DNA of 64,000 nucleotides, taken from contig CAVQBF010000020.1 in NCBI GenBank assembly GCA_963710615.1, positions 1-64,000 of the forward strand, given 5' to 3'. The stretch is from GCA-2746605 sp963710615. Lineage in GTDB: Bacteria; Bacteroidota; Ignavibacteria; Ignavibacteriales; Melioribacteraceae. Position 1 is the first letter of the stretch; each line of letters starts with the position of its first letter. Of this stretch, positions 55,172 through 64,000 are shown in pieces. The position numbers were made by a program, and so were the translations under genes. The notes below the pieces were generated by a model. The model made no database searches, was not told the DNA's origin, and worked only from the letters and a program-made list of their open reading frames with translations.

Positions 55172-57491
55172 ATGCGTAAAACAACAATACTCATCGGTGT
55201 ACTTACATTTTTGATTAACCTTAACTGCTTTGCGCAGACTAATAAAATATTAGTATCCAATCCTACGGAATTACAAAATGCAATCAAGTCTGCCGAACCG
55301 GGAGATAACATTGTTCTTACTAATGGAGTTTGGGAAAATCTGGAAATAAAATTTAATGCTATTGGGGAAAAAGATAATCCGATTACCCTTAGTGTCGAAA
55401 CTCCCGGAAAAGTTACACTCGAAGGTCAGTCATGCCTAAGAATTGCCGGTGAATATTTAGTAGTTGATGGATTGTACTTTAAAAATGGATACACGCCAAA
55501 AAATACAGTGATTGATTTTAGAATTAGTAAAAATAAAATTGCTAATAATTGCAAAGTTATCAATTGTGTTATTGAAGATTTTACTCAGCCAAACAGATTT
55601 GACGCTGACCATTGGGTAGAATTTTATGGACAACATAATCAGCTGGATAGATGTTATTTAGCAGGCAAGTTCAATCAAGGACCAACCATCAGAGTTTATC
55701 TAAACGGCAACGAGCATATTCGTAACTATCATAAAATAACAAACAATCATTTTGGACCCCGCCCAAGAAAAGGCGGACCAAAAGCTGAAACAATGCAGAT
55801 CGGCGACAGTTACACTTCTATGACTCCATCCCATGTGCAGGTGTCTAATAACTATTTTGAAAAATGTAACGGTGAAGTAGAGATCATTTCAAGCAAATCA
55901 AACTTTAATGAATTTCGAAATAATATCTTTTTCGAATGTGAAGGTTCCCTTGTGATGAGGCACGGTAATTACTGCATCATTGACGGAAATATTTTTATTG
56001 GAAATGAAGCAAATGAATTTGTTGGCGGAATAAGAGTAATCAATACAGGTCATTGGATTACGAATAATTATTTTTATGGTTTGAAAGCTGATGAGTTTAG
56101 AAGTGCTTTAGCAATTATGAACGGGATACCGAAATCCCCGCTTAATCGATATAACCAAGTCACAGATGTAGTTATTGCTTATAATAGCTGGATCAACTGT
56201 ACATCACCTTGGCAATTTAGCGTTGGTGCCAATATGAATAAAAAAGATGTACTGCCTAAAAGTGAAATTCGTTCAGCTCGTCCCGAGCGAATTGTTATTG
56301 CAAATAATGTAATCTACAATCAGCATTCAGATAGCTTGCCATTAAAATCCTATGATAAAGTAGATGGTGTGTTATTTAATAATAACTACCTAGATAATCC
56401 TGGGCATGAATCAGAATTTGACGGCATTGAAGTGACAAAGTTGAAAATGAAAAAAGTTACAGATTGGCTTTATATACCCTCTGAAAATGATACAGCAAAA
56501 CTTCAAAAAACATATTCCGGCTTTGGTTTCGACGAAATAAAAACAGATATTTTTGGAAATACAAGATCCAACAAAAATATCGCTGGTGCTGTAGTCAGCC
56601 AAGATAATATTTCAAATTATGAATTTGATAAAAATAATTATGGACCTAAATGGTATTCTGCTGATAAATCATTGGATGAAGGTTCAGTAGTTAAAGTGTC
56701 AGCATCTGATAATTTAAGTCAATTATTGAATGAAGCTTCATCAGGTGATATTTTAGAATTGGAAGACGGGAATTACAAAATTGATCAGTCTCTAATAATT
56801 GATAAAACAATCTACATAGGAGCGAAAGATAAGAACAGAAAAGTTAAAATTATTTATTCTGGTGAAAAACAATTCTTCACTATTTCAAATGCATCCCAAA
56901 GGAAATCTCAAGCTTGAAAATATTTCAATATCTGGGAATAAAGATGCACTCGCATTTTCTCCCCTCGAAGAAAACATGTCAAACTCTTATATGCTGAATG
57001 TTAATAATTGTCAGATCAGTAATTTTGGAAAAGTAATTAAGGCATATAGAGGCTCTTTCGCTGACTCAATATCATTAAACAAAACTAAAATTTATAACTG
57101 TTCAAGCGGTATTGAACTAGCCGCTGAAACTGATGACAAAGGAGATTACAACGCTGAATTTGTTTCAGTAATCGATTGTGAAATTAAAAATGTTGATAAA
57201 GATGTAATAAATTTTTACCGAGGCGGATACGATGAATCAACGATAGGCGGGAATTTAATTATTAAGAATAGCACATTTAAAAATTGCGGAAAAGATGAAG
57301 AGAGTGAAATACTAATTAAAACTCGCGGAATAATAAATGTAAATATTTCCAATAATAGTTTTATATCAAACCCGGTTAAATTAGTTGCACTGTTGTGGGG
57401 AGAGAAAAATAATAAGCATGCGGAAAATGACATTAAAGATTCAGGAGAAATAATAGTCGATAAATACTTGAAACAAAAACTTGTTTACTAA
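55172..57491 (+). CDS. PL6-family lyase with second beta-helix module (one frameshift)
   Basis: The joined frames encode ~770 residues. A signal peptide ('MRKTTILIGVLTFLINLNCFAQ') begins at the ATG at 55172; an ATG five codons upstream is less likely. The PL6 domain (about 25-480) has 'EKCNGEVEIISSKSNFNEFRNNIF' and 'LVMRHGN' with the catalytic Lys and Arg. The C-terminal beta-helix (about 510-770) is homologous to the second module of the PL6 protein encoded at 36773. The frame breaks at about 56892 near CCCAAA; joining gives 'ISNASKGNLKLENISISGN'. Unlike the 36773 protein it has no T9SS signal, so it looks like the periplasmic counterpart. The closest PL6 paralogue by eye is the 36773 protein. 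Confidence 0.85.
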
Positions 57492-57508
57492 AATTGGATG
57501 ATATAAAT

Positions 57509-59159
57509 ATGATAAAAAAATTGTTCAGCTTTATCCTTTTTGTGGTTCTATCAATAGTTCTACTAAGTTGTAATAGTAAAGATAATGAGGAGTGGATGCC
57601 GGAAATATTAAGCGAGGAATCAAATATATTTCTTCCCAACTTTTCATTTTCAGGCTATCATTGGGGCGAAAAAGAAATTCCAAATTTAAAGCCTACCTTA
57701 AACGTAACCGATTACGGCGCTGTTGCTGATGATGGTAGAGATGATACTGGAGCATTGTTAAAGGCATTTAAAGAAGCTCATAAAATTGATGAAACTGTTG
57801 TAATAAAATTTCCAGCGGGAAAATTCATTCTCAAAGATATCTTATACATACAACGTAGCAAACTTGTAGTGCAGGGATCCGGCAGCGGGAAAGACGGAAC
57901 AATAATCTACATGCCGCAGCCGCTCAATGATTTGGGACGAGTTCCTGAAGAGCTTACTGAACTTGAAGAATATTTACGGGTAAACAATAAAAGGCAGCGC
58001 GAACCGAAACGAGGAATTGATGAACCATTTTCTTTGTATGCTTGGTCAGGCGGCTATATTTGGATTGGGCCAAAGGGTGAGCGAGCTAAAACTTATATGC
58101 AGAAATACAACGTACCTGAAACTGAACTTGCAAAAATTACAAGTGGCAAAAGGGGTGAACATAATTTTACTGTTGAAAATAGTTCCAAATTATCCAAAGG
58201 TATGCTTGTAAGAATTAACTGGTATAATAAAGATGGTGAAGAATCATCTCTGATTGATCATATGTATGACGGCAAAGATGTTCCAATTGGTTCACGGCAT
58301 TGGGAAAGTCCCGAAATGCCCCTCATCAAACAAGAAGTTACAATTACAAATGTTGCCGGAAATACCATTACTATCAAAGAACCATTGATGCATGATATGA
58401 AACCTGAGTGGTTTAACAGGCTTACGGAATGGAATCATCTTAGAAGAGGTTGGTATAGAAGATATTCGATTTGAATTCCCAATGGATGAATACTTTGCTC
58501 ACCATCTGGAGGAAGGCTATAACGCAATTTACTTTACCAATGCTGCCCATTCATGGGCTAGAAATATTTCCTTTAAAAATGGTGACAGCGGATTAATTTC
58601 TGATGTTTGTTCAAACATTACCGTTGAAGATGTTACTGTAGAAGGACGTAAATATCATTACGCGGTTCAGTTCGGCGATGTTTATAACATGCTTGCTAAA
58701 CGAATTAATGTTAATGCCGAAATATGGCATTCATTAAGTTTTAATACCGGTGCTAGGAGTTCAGTTTTCACTGACTGCAATGTAACTGTTTATCCATCGC
58801 TTGATCAGCATAGCGGTGCAAATCATCAGAATCTATTTGATAATATAAAACTAGTTGAAGATACTCCCGATCGTTCCTTCTTTTACGTTGGCGGTGATGG
58901 CTACTGGGCTCCAACACATGGTGCATTTTCAACCTTTTGGAATATTGAAATCAATTACAAATTTCCAAATCCGGATAATGACACTCTGAAAATAAAAGGT
59001 GTACATAATGGTCCATCAGCAAGATTAGTCGGTATTCATGCAAACTACCCGATGAAGATTAATTACGGACCCGATGCATACATTGAAGGAACAAATAAAA
59101 AGAATATCGCCGTTCCATCATTGTACGAGTATCAGTTAAACCAGAGATTAAAGAATTAA
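57509..59159 (+). CDS. Lipoprotein beta-helix lyase-like protein (one frameshift)
   Basis: The ~550-residue protein has a lipoprotein signal ('ILFVVLSIVLLSCNSK') from the ATG at 57509. The body is a Pectate_lyase_3-type beta-helix ('VTDYGAVADDGRDDTGALLKAF', 'VVIKFPAGKFILKDILYI', 'NISFKNGDSGLISDVCSNITVEDVTVEG'). It is a paralogue of the T9SS protein encoded at 39756. The frame breaks near 58438; joining gives 'EWNHLEEVGIEDIRFEFPMDEY'. No lyase catalytic residues are proven. As in the first set, it lies directly between a PL6 gene and a PF05426 gene. Its lipidation suggests anchoring at a membrane rather than release. Confidence 0.75.
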
Positions 59160-59165
59160 TAGTCT

Positions 59166-60437
59166 ATGAATAGAACATCACTAAAAATTTCAGCAATCAT
59201 TATTCTTTTAAGCTCACTTTCGAGTATGCATGTCGTTGCACAAAAAATAATACGACCGGAATATCTTAAACCAAAAGTAAATCAATTTATTCAAAACAAA
59301 TTAGCTGAAGCAAAAATATTAGTTGATCAGAATTCATCAATAACCAAACCGGCATTTAAAAAACTTATCGATCTGGCAGATGAAACTCTGACGAAAGAAA
59401 CCTACTACTCAGTCGTTGATAAAAGATTTATACCCCCAGGTGGAGATAAACATGATTATATGAGTCTTGGCCCCTACTGGTGGCCCAATCCCGATACGGA
59501 AGATGGACTTCCATACGTTAGAAAAGATGGAAGAGTAAACCCGGAAAGGAATGAATTTGACAGACGCCCACTTTGGCTAATGGAAAACAATATCAACACA
59601 TTAGCTCTCGCATATTATTTTACAAAAAAAGATCGTTATGCTGAACGAGTTGCGAAATTAGTGAAGCATTGGTTTTTGAATCCCGAAACAAAAATGAATC
59701 CTCATTTCAGGTACGCTCAATCAATCCCCGGTAAAACTGAAGGTAGAGGAATAGGAATAATTGATGCTCGCGATTTTCTAAAAGTAATTGAAGCAGTAAA
59801 AATTATTGAAGGCACAAAGCATTGGACAAAGGAAAACAATGATGCGCTAATTAATTGGTTTAGTGTTTTTTTAAACTGGCTGTTAACAAGTAAAAACGGA
59901 GCGGATGAATCTGATAAAGAAAATAATCATGGTACCTGGTTCGATGTAATAGCGACTCAAATTGCATTGTTTGCAGGTGATGAAGAAAGAGCCAAATCGC
60001 TCCTGAACAAAGTCCCATCAAAAAGAATTGATACTCAAATTGAACCAAACGGAACACAGCCTCATGAATTAAATCGCACAAGATCATTTCATTACTGCAC
60101 TATGAATCTGCATGCGTTTTTTAATCTTGCATTACTTGGTGAAAAAGTTGGGATAGATTTATGGAATTATGAAAGTAGCGACGGGAGAAGCATTAAAGCA
60201 GCTTTGGACTATTTAGTTCCATTCACATTACAAAAAAAAGAATGGGAATATTCTAAATTATTGGGCTGGGAAGAAGATCTATACATGATGTATTATTTAC
60301 TCAGAGTAGCAAGTGAAAAATATTCCAATCCTCAATATGAAAAAGCATTAAGTAGTATTACAGAAATTGAAAATGAAAAAAATATTGTTGAACTGATCTA
60401 TCCCTCAACAAAATCGAATTTAGAAAATATTAAGTAA
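59166..60437 (+). CDS. Alginate_lyase-domain (PF05426, PL5/PL38-like) enzyme 2
   Basis: The 423-residue protein has a type I signal peptide (ends near 'HVVAQ') and the motifs 'YWWPNPDTEDGLPYVRKDGRVNPER', 'MNPHFRYAQSIPGKTEGRGIGIIDARDF', 'ENNHGTWFDVIA' and 'LNRTRSFHYCTMNLHAFF'. It is a paralogue of the proteins encoded at 41699 and 60443. The NNHGT His and the RxxxY stretch support an intact alpha/alpha-barrel lyase. By family, substrates are poly-mannuronate, alginate or beta-1,4-glucuronan. It lies 6 nt from both neighbours, so translation is coupled. Confidence 0.82.
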   Translation: MNRTSLKISAIIILLSSLSSMHVVAQKIIRPEYLKPKVNQFIQNKLAEAKILVDQNSSITKPAFKKLIDLADETLTKETYYSVVDKRFIPPGGDKHDYMSLGPYWWPNPDTEDGLPYVRKDGRVNPERNEFDRRPLWLMENNINTLALAYYFTKKDRYAERVAKLVKHWFLNPETKMNPHFRYAQSIPGKTEGRGIGIIDARDFLKVIEAVKIIEGTKHWTKENNDALINWFSVFLNWLLTSKNGADESDKENNHGTWFDVIATQIALFAGDEERAKSLLNKVPSKRIDTQIEPNGTQPHELNRTRSFHYCTMNLHAFFNLALLGEKVGIDLWNYESSDGRSIKAALDYLVPFTLQKKEWEYSKLLGWEEDLYMMYYLLRVASEKYSNPQYEKALSSITEIENEKNIVELIYPSTKSNLENIK

Positions 60438-60442
60438 AAATT

Positions 60443-61636
60443 ATGAAGACAAAAACCGGATACAAAATATTTTTAATATTACTTGTTTTAACTTTATCCG
60501 CTTGCGGAAATCAAAATGCTACAAACAATTTGGGTGAAGACTCAAAACTAGTTATGGAGATTGATAAAGAAAGAATAGTAAAGAGCGCTAATGATTATTT
60601 AAAGTTGAAACCGGTTCCACTAACCAATTTTAGCTGTGATAGAAGTATGGGAACGCTTAATGATTTTTATTCAGAAGGAGATTATTGGTGGCCAAATCCC
60701 GAAGACCCTGATGGTCCTTACATAAGAAGAGACGGTTTAAGCAATCCGGATTATTTTAAGGAACATCGCGAGGCAATGAGGAACATGAGCATTCAAGTTG
60801 CCTCTTTAACTGCAGCCTTTAAGATCACTGGCGACAAAAAATATGCTGATCATGCTGTTGATCATTTAACTGCATGGTTTATAAATTCAGAAACCAAAAT
60901 GAATCCAAATATGAATTATGCACAAGCAATTAAAGGTGTATGCCCGGGCAGAGGAGTTGGACTTATAGATGCTATCCATTTGGTTGAACCTGCTCGCTCA
61001 ATATCTGTATTGTATGAATTTAATGCCCTTGATGAAAAAACATTTACGAGTTTGCAGAATTGGTTTGCTGAATTTTTAGAATGGATGACCACTCATGAAT
61101 ATGGAATTGATGAACGCGAAAGAAAAAATAATCATGGAACATGCTGGGTAATGCAGGCTGCTGAATATGCAAGACTTACCGAGAACGAAAAAATGCTGGA
61201 TTATTGCCGAGACAGATATAAAACAGTTCTGCTGCCAAATCAAATGGCAGAGAACGGAAGTTTTCCAATGGAATTAAAACGAACCAAACCTTACGGATAT
61301 TCACTATTCAATATCGATATCATGGCGGCGGTCTGTCATATACTTTCAAATGAAGAGGAAAATTTATTTGAATATAAACTTGAAGACGGAAGAGGGATGG
61401 AGGCAGCATTAAAATTTATCTATCCGTTTATTGAGGATAAATCAAAGTGGGAATTGGAACCCGATGTTATGTATTGGGATGAATGGCCGGTAAGGCATCC
61501 TGCATTGCTTTTCGGCGGACTAGCATTGAATACAAAAAAGTATATTGAATTATGGAAAGAACTGGAACCGCTGCCTAAATCGCAAGAAGGTTTGCGAAAC
61601 TTTCCGATAAGAGAACCAATTTTATGGGTGGACTAA
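60443..61636 (+). CDS. Alginate_lyase-domain (PF05426, PL5/PL38-like) lipoprotein 3
   Basis: The 397-residue protein has a lipobox ('LTLSACGNQ') and the family motifs 'YWWPNPEDPDGPYIRRDGLSNPDYF', 'MNPNMNYAQAIKGVCPGRGVGLIDAIHL', 'KNNHGTCWVMQ' and 'LKRTKPYGYSLFNIDIMA'. A Cys replaces the Trp/Phe after NNHGT seen in the paralogues, and 'RTKPYGY' replaces 'RTRSFHY', so its specificity may differ. It is lipid-anchored, unlike the two other paralogues. It is the tandem neighbour of enzyme 2, probably from duplication followed by divergence. Confidence 0.8.
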   Translation: MKTKTGYKIFLILLVLTLSACGNQNATNNLGEDSKLVMEIDKERIVKSANDYLKLKPVPLTNFSCDRSMGTLNDFYSEGDYWWPNPEDPDGPYIRRDGLSNPDYFKEHREAMRNMSIQVASLTAAFKITGDKKYADHAVDHLTAWFINSETKMNPNMNYAQAIKGVCPGRGVGLIDAIHLVEPARSISVLYEFNALDEKTFTSLQNWFAEFLEWMTTHEYGIDERERKNNHGTCWVMQAAEYARLTENEKMLDYCRDRYKTVLLPNQMAENGSFPMELKRTKPYGYSLFNIDIMAAVCHILSNEEENLFEYKLEDGRGMEAALKFIYPFIEDKSKWELEPDVMYWDEWPVRHPALLFGGLALNTKKYIELWKELEPLPKSQEGLRNFPIREPILWVD

Positions 61637-61675
61637 AAATGAACGAAATCCAAATTAATTATTAAAAAGGTTTAA

Positions 61676-64000
61676 ATGAAAAAGATGAGTCAAATTTTAA
61701 TCATTGTTGCAATACTGATTCTTAATTTTGCAGTAAATATTTCAGCACAGGTTTCCGATGAGTATCTATCGAAAATAAAAGATCAACTGATAAAAATGGA
61801 TGATACTTTCGATGGAAGATTCCCCGAATACACGATCGATGGGAAATACAAATATCGAGATAAAGTAAACTGGCTTAGCTGGATTTACGGGCGGCGAGCT
61901 TTGGAACTTGTACGATTTAACGGGTGACGAAGAATTAAAGAAAAGAGCAATAAAACATGCAGATGCTTTAATTGAATATGCCTCAATTGATTATACGCAT
62001 GATATGGGATTTATCTTTTTACCTACCGTTGTTGAGGCATACAAAAGAACCGGAGAAGAAAAATATAGGAAAGCAGCGATCAAAGCTGCTGAAATGCTTA
62101 CCAAACGATTTAACCCAAATGGAAATTATTTGCGCGCATGGGGCAAATTGGGAGATCCAAAGAAAGCAGGACTATTAATAATTGACACAATGATGAATTT
62201 GGAACTCTTGTTTTGGGCATGGCAGGAAACCGGCAATACTGAATTTTATGATATTGCCTACAAGCATGCAATTATTTGCATGGAGCAAAGTGTTAGAAGT
62301 GATTACAGTTCCTATCATGTAATTGAATTTGACCCGTCGACGGGAAAGTTAGTAAAAAAGTATACTCACCAAGGCGCTGAGGATGAATCAACCTGGGCAA
62401 GGGGACAAGCATGGGGAATTTATGGTTTTGCAAATGCTTATCGCTATACAAGCGATAAAAGATTTTTACAAACCTCACAGAAAATGGCTGACTTATTTTT
62501 AAGCAGACTGCCTGAAGATCATGTTCCTTATTGGGATTTAGATTTAAGTGGAGATGATGTTGTTAGGGATGCATCTGCTGCTGCTATCGCCGCATCAGGA
62601 ATGTATTTGTTGGCTGATTTATGTACTGATAAAAATAATTACAAAAAATATAAATCAAGCGCAGAGAAAATTTCGGATTCGATCATAAAGAATTATACAT
62701 TTTTGAATTCACCTAGAGAGCATGAAGAAGGATTGCTGATAGAAACAGTTTACAATTATCATAAGGATTGGGGAATTGCTGAATCATATACTTGCGGTGA
62801 TTTTTACTTCACTGAGGTATTAAAAAAATATGTGAATGCTTCAAAAAATAATATTGATAAAACTACTGAGCTAAGAAGTAAATATTTGCTAAATGATAAT
62901 TGGTTTTATCTTGAAGATAATATTGAGCAGATAGAAAAATTACATCTTACAACAAAGACATGGCAAAAAGTAAATCTTCCTCATTCATGGAATAAATATG
63001 ATGCAGTTGACGCTGAACCGGGATACAGAAGGGATGCAAGCTGGTATCAAAAAGAATTGGTGTTAGCGGAGATTCAAAAGGATAAGAATTATAAACTCTA
63101 TTTTGAAGGTTCAAATATTACAACAGAAGTTTATGTGAATAATAACATTTGCCGGTAAGCATGTCGGCGGTTATGTCGGATTTGAAATTGATGTTACTGA
63201 TCATCTTCAAAAAGGAAGCAACGAAATATTAGTTAGAGTTGATAATTCAATCAACAAAGAAATCATTCCATCACAGCTTGCGGACTTTTTTATATTTGGC
63301 GGAATTTGCAGAGATGTCTGGCTGAAGATTGTTCCGAAAACAAATATTTCTCTAGTTAATATTTCAACACCAAACGTTAATTCGGAAATAGCTAAAACCG
63401 AAATTGATTTTGAAATTGAATCAAGTACATCCGCTAATGGGAAATTGATAGTTGAGCTAATAGACAAAGATGGAAAAATTATTTTAGAAGAAGAACATGA
63501 CGTTGAGATTGGTGTTGACAAAGAGAAAAAATAAAATTGAATTATCGGAAATTGAAAACCCATTTCTCTGGTCAGTTGATAATCCAAATCTCTATACAGC
63601 TAAACTAGCATTAAAAATTAATGATGAAATAGTTGATGAAGTTACTCAGCAGTTTGGTTATCGCTGGTTTGAATTTAAAGACCATGGTGCATTTTATTTA
63701 AATGGTGAAAGACTTTTGCTGAGGGGAACTCACAGACACGAAGAACATGCCGGATTAGCAAATGCACTTTCAAATGAGCAGCATAGAAAAGATATTAAAA
63801 TGATCAAGGACATGGGAGCTAACTTTGTTCGGCTTGCACACTATCCGCAAGACCCAGAAGTTTATACAGCCTGCGATGAACTTGGTTTACTAGTTTGGGA
63901 TGAGCTGCCATGGTGCCGCGGAGGAGTTGGAAATGAAATCTGGAAAGAACATACAAAACGGCTGTTCAAAGAAATGATCTATCAAAATTTTAATCATCCC
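61676..64000 (+). CDS. GH88-GH2 fusion glycosidase (three frameshifts, truncated by window end)
   Basis: After a signal peptide (ends near 'VNISAQ'), residues ~25-390 form a GH88/GH105-type unsaturated glucuronyl hydrolase. It shows 'DYTHDMGFIFLP' and 'LIIDTMMNLELLFWA' (the two catalytic Asp regions), 'STWARGQAWGIYGFANAY' and 'DASAAAIAASGMYLLADL'. GH2 domains follow: sugar-binding ('VNLPHSWNKYDAVDAEPGYRR'), Ig-like, and the start of the TIM barrel ('LRGTHRHEEHAG', 'MIKDMGANFVRLAHYPQ', 'DELGLLVWDELPW'). Breaks occur near 61890, 63148 and 63530 (AAAAAA run). The GH2 nucleophile and acid/base lie partly beyond the window. GH88 removes the unsaturated uronate left by lyases. The fused GH2 would remove the next sugar, such as a beta-linked glucuronide, galactoside or mannoside. 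Confidence 0.82.

Overview
The window is AT-rich with sparse Shine-Dalgarno sites. At least six predicted secreted proteins carry the type IX secretion (T9SS) C-terminal sorting signal of the form QNYPNPFNPST. Together with PorV/PorQ-type proteins, a TonB receptor with a CarboxypepD_reg-like N-terminus and FtsX/MacB-type operons, this points to the Ignavibacteria/Chlorobi/Bacteroidota side of the tree, most likely an Ignavibacteriales bacterium. The assignment comes from reading motifs, not from a search.

Region 1 (1-2.4 kb) is accessory. It holds an NTF2-like lipoprotein gene, a small membrane-protein gene, a ~190-bp imperfect inverted repeat resembling an integron attC site or MITE, and a 5'-truncated serine hydrolase remnant fused directly behind the stop codon of the neighbouring permease. 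Region 2 (2.4-15.25 kb) is a MacAB/FtsX-type ABC export system: one HlyD-like adaptor, two ATPases and three permeases, of which one is intact, one has a single frameshift and one is badly broken. It is divergent from an NtrC-type response regulator and its histidine kinase. The intergenic region has a 38-bp palindrome (candidate enhancer site) and a sigma-54-like promoter.

Region 3 (about 15.4-22.5 kb) is a small integrative element: sigma-region-4-like protein, tyrosine recombinase, zinc-ribbon transposase-like protein, DUF5659-like protein and a primase/SF3 helicase. It has an iteron-like array near the integrase, a cluster of GTACGG palindromes after the helicase, a tRNA-Ser 3'-end fragment, and divergent copies of a dispersed repeat at both edges. 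Its gene content resembles a phage satellite or plasmid-like island.

Region 4 (23-64 kb) is about 41 kb of plus-strand genes forming a polyuronate (alginate-type) utilisation locus. It opens with a promoter and a candidate GntR operator, then a TonB receptor, a 747-aa T9SS surface protein and two PorV/FadL-like outer-membrane proteins. No SusD homologue is seen. Two large beta-helix T9SS proteins follow, then lyases (PL6, beta-helix lyase-like, PF05426/PL38-like). Next is the complete intracellular route: PL17 oligoalginate lyase, KdgF, DEH reductase (SDR), KDG kinase, KDPG aldolase, an MFS uronate transporter and a FadR-type GntR regulator. A second lyase set follows (PL6 x2, heparinase II/III type, beta-helix, PF05426 x2), ending in a GH88-GH2 fusion cut by the window end. 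The first set carries surface-anchoring signals. The second set is mostly lipoproteins or plain signal-peptide proteins, so polymer is probably cut outside and oligomers finished in the periplasm.

Many otherwise well-conserved genes carry single-base frameshifts, most of them beside short homopolymers, which suggests assembly indel errors. Permease 3 is the main candidate for a true pseudogene.
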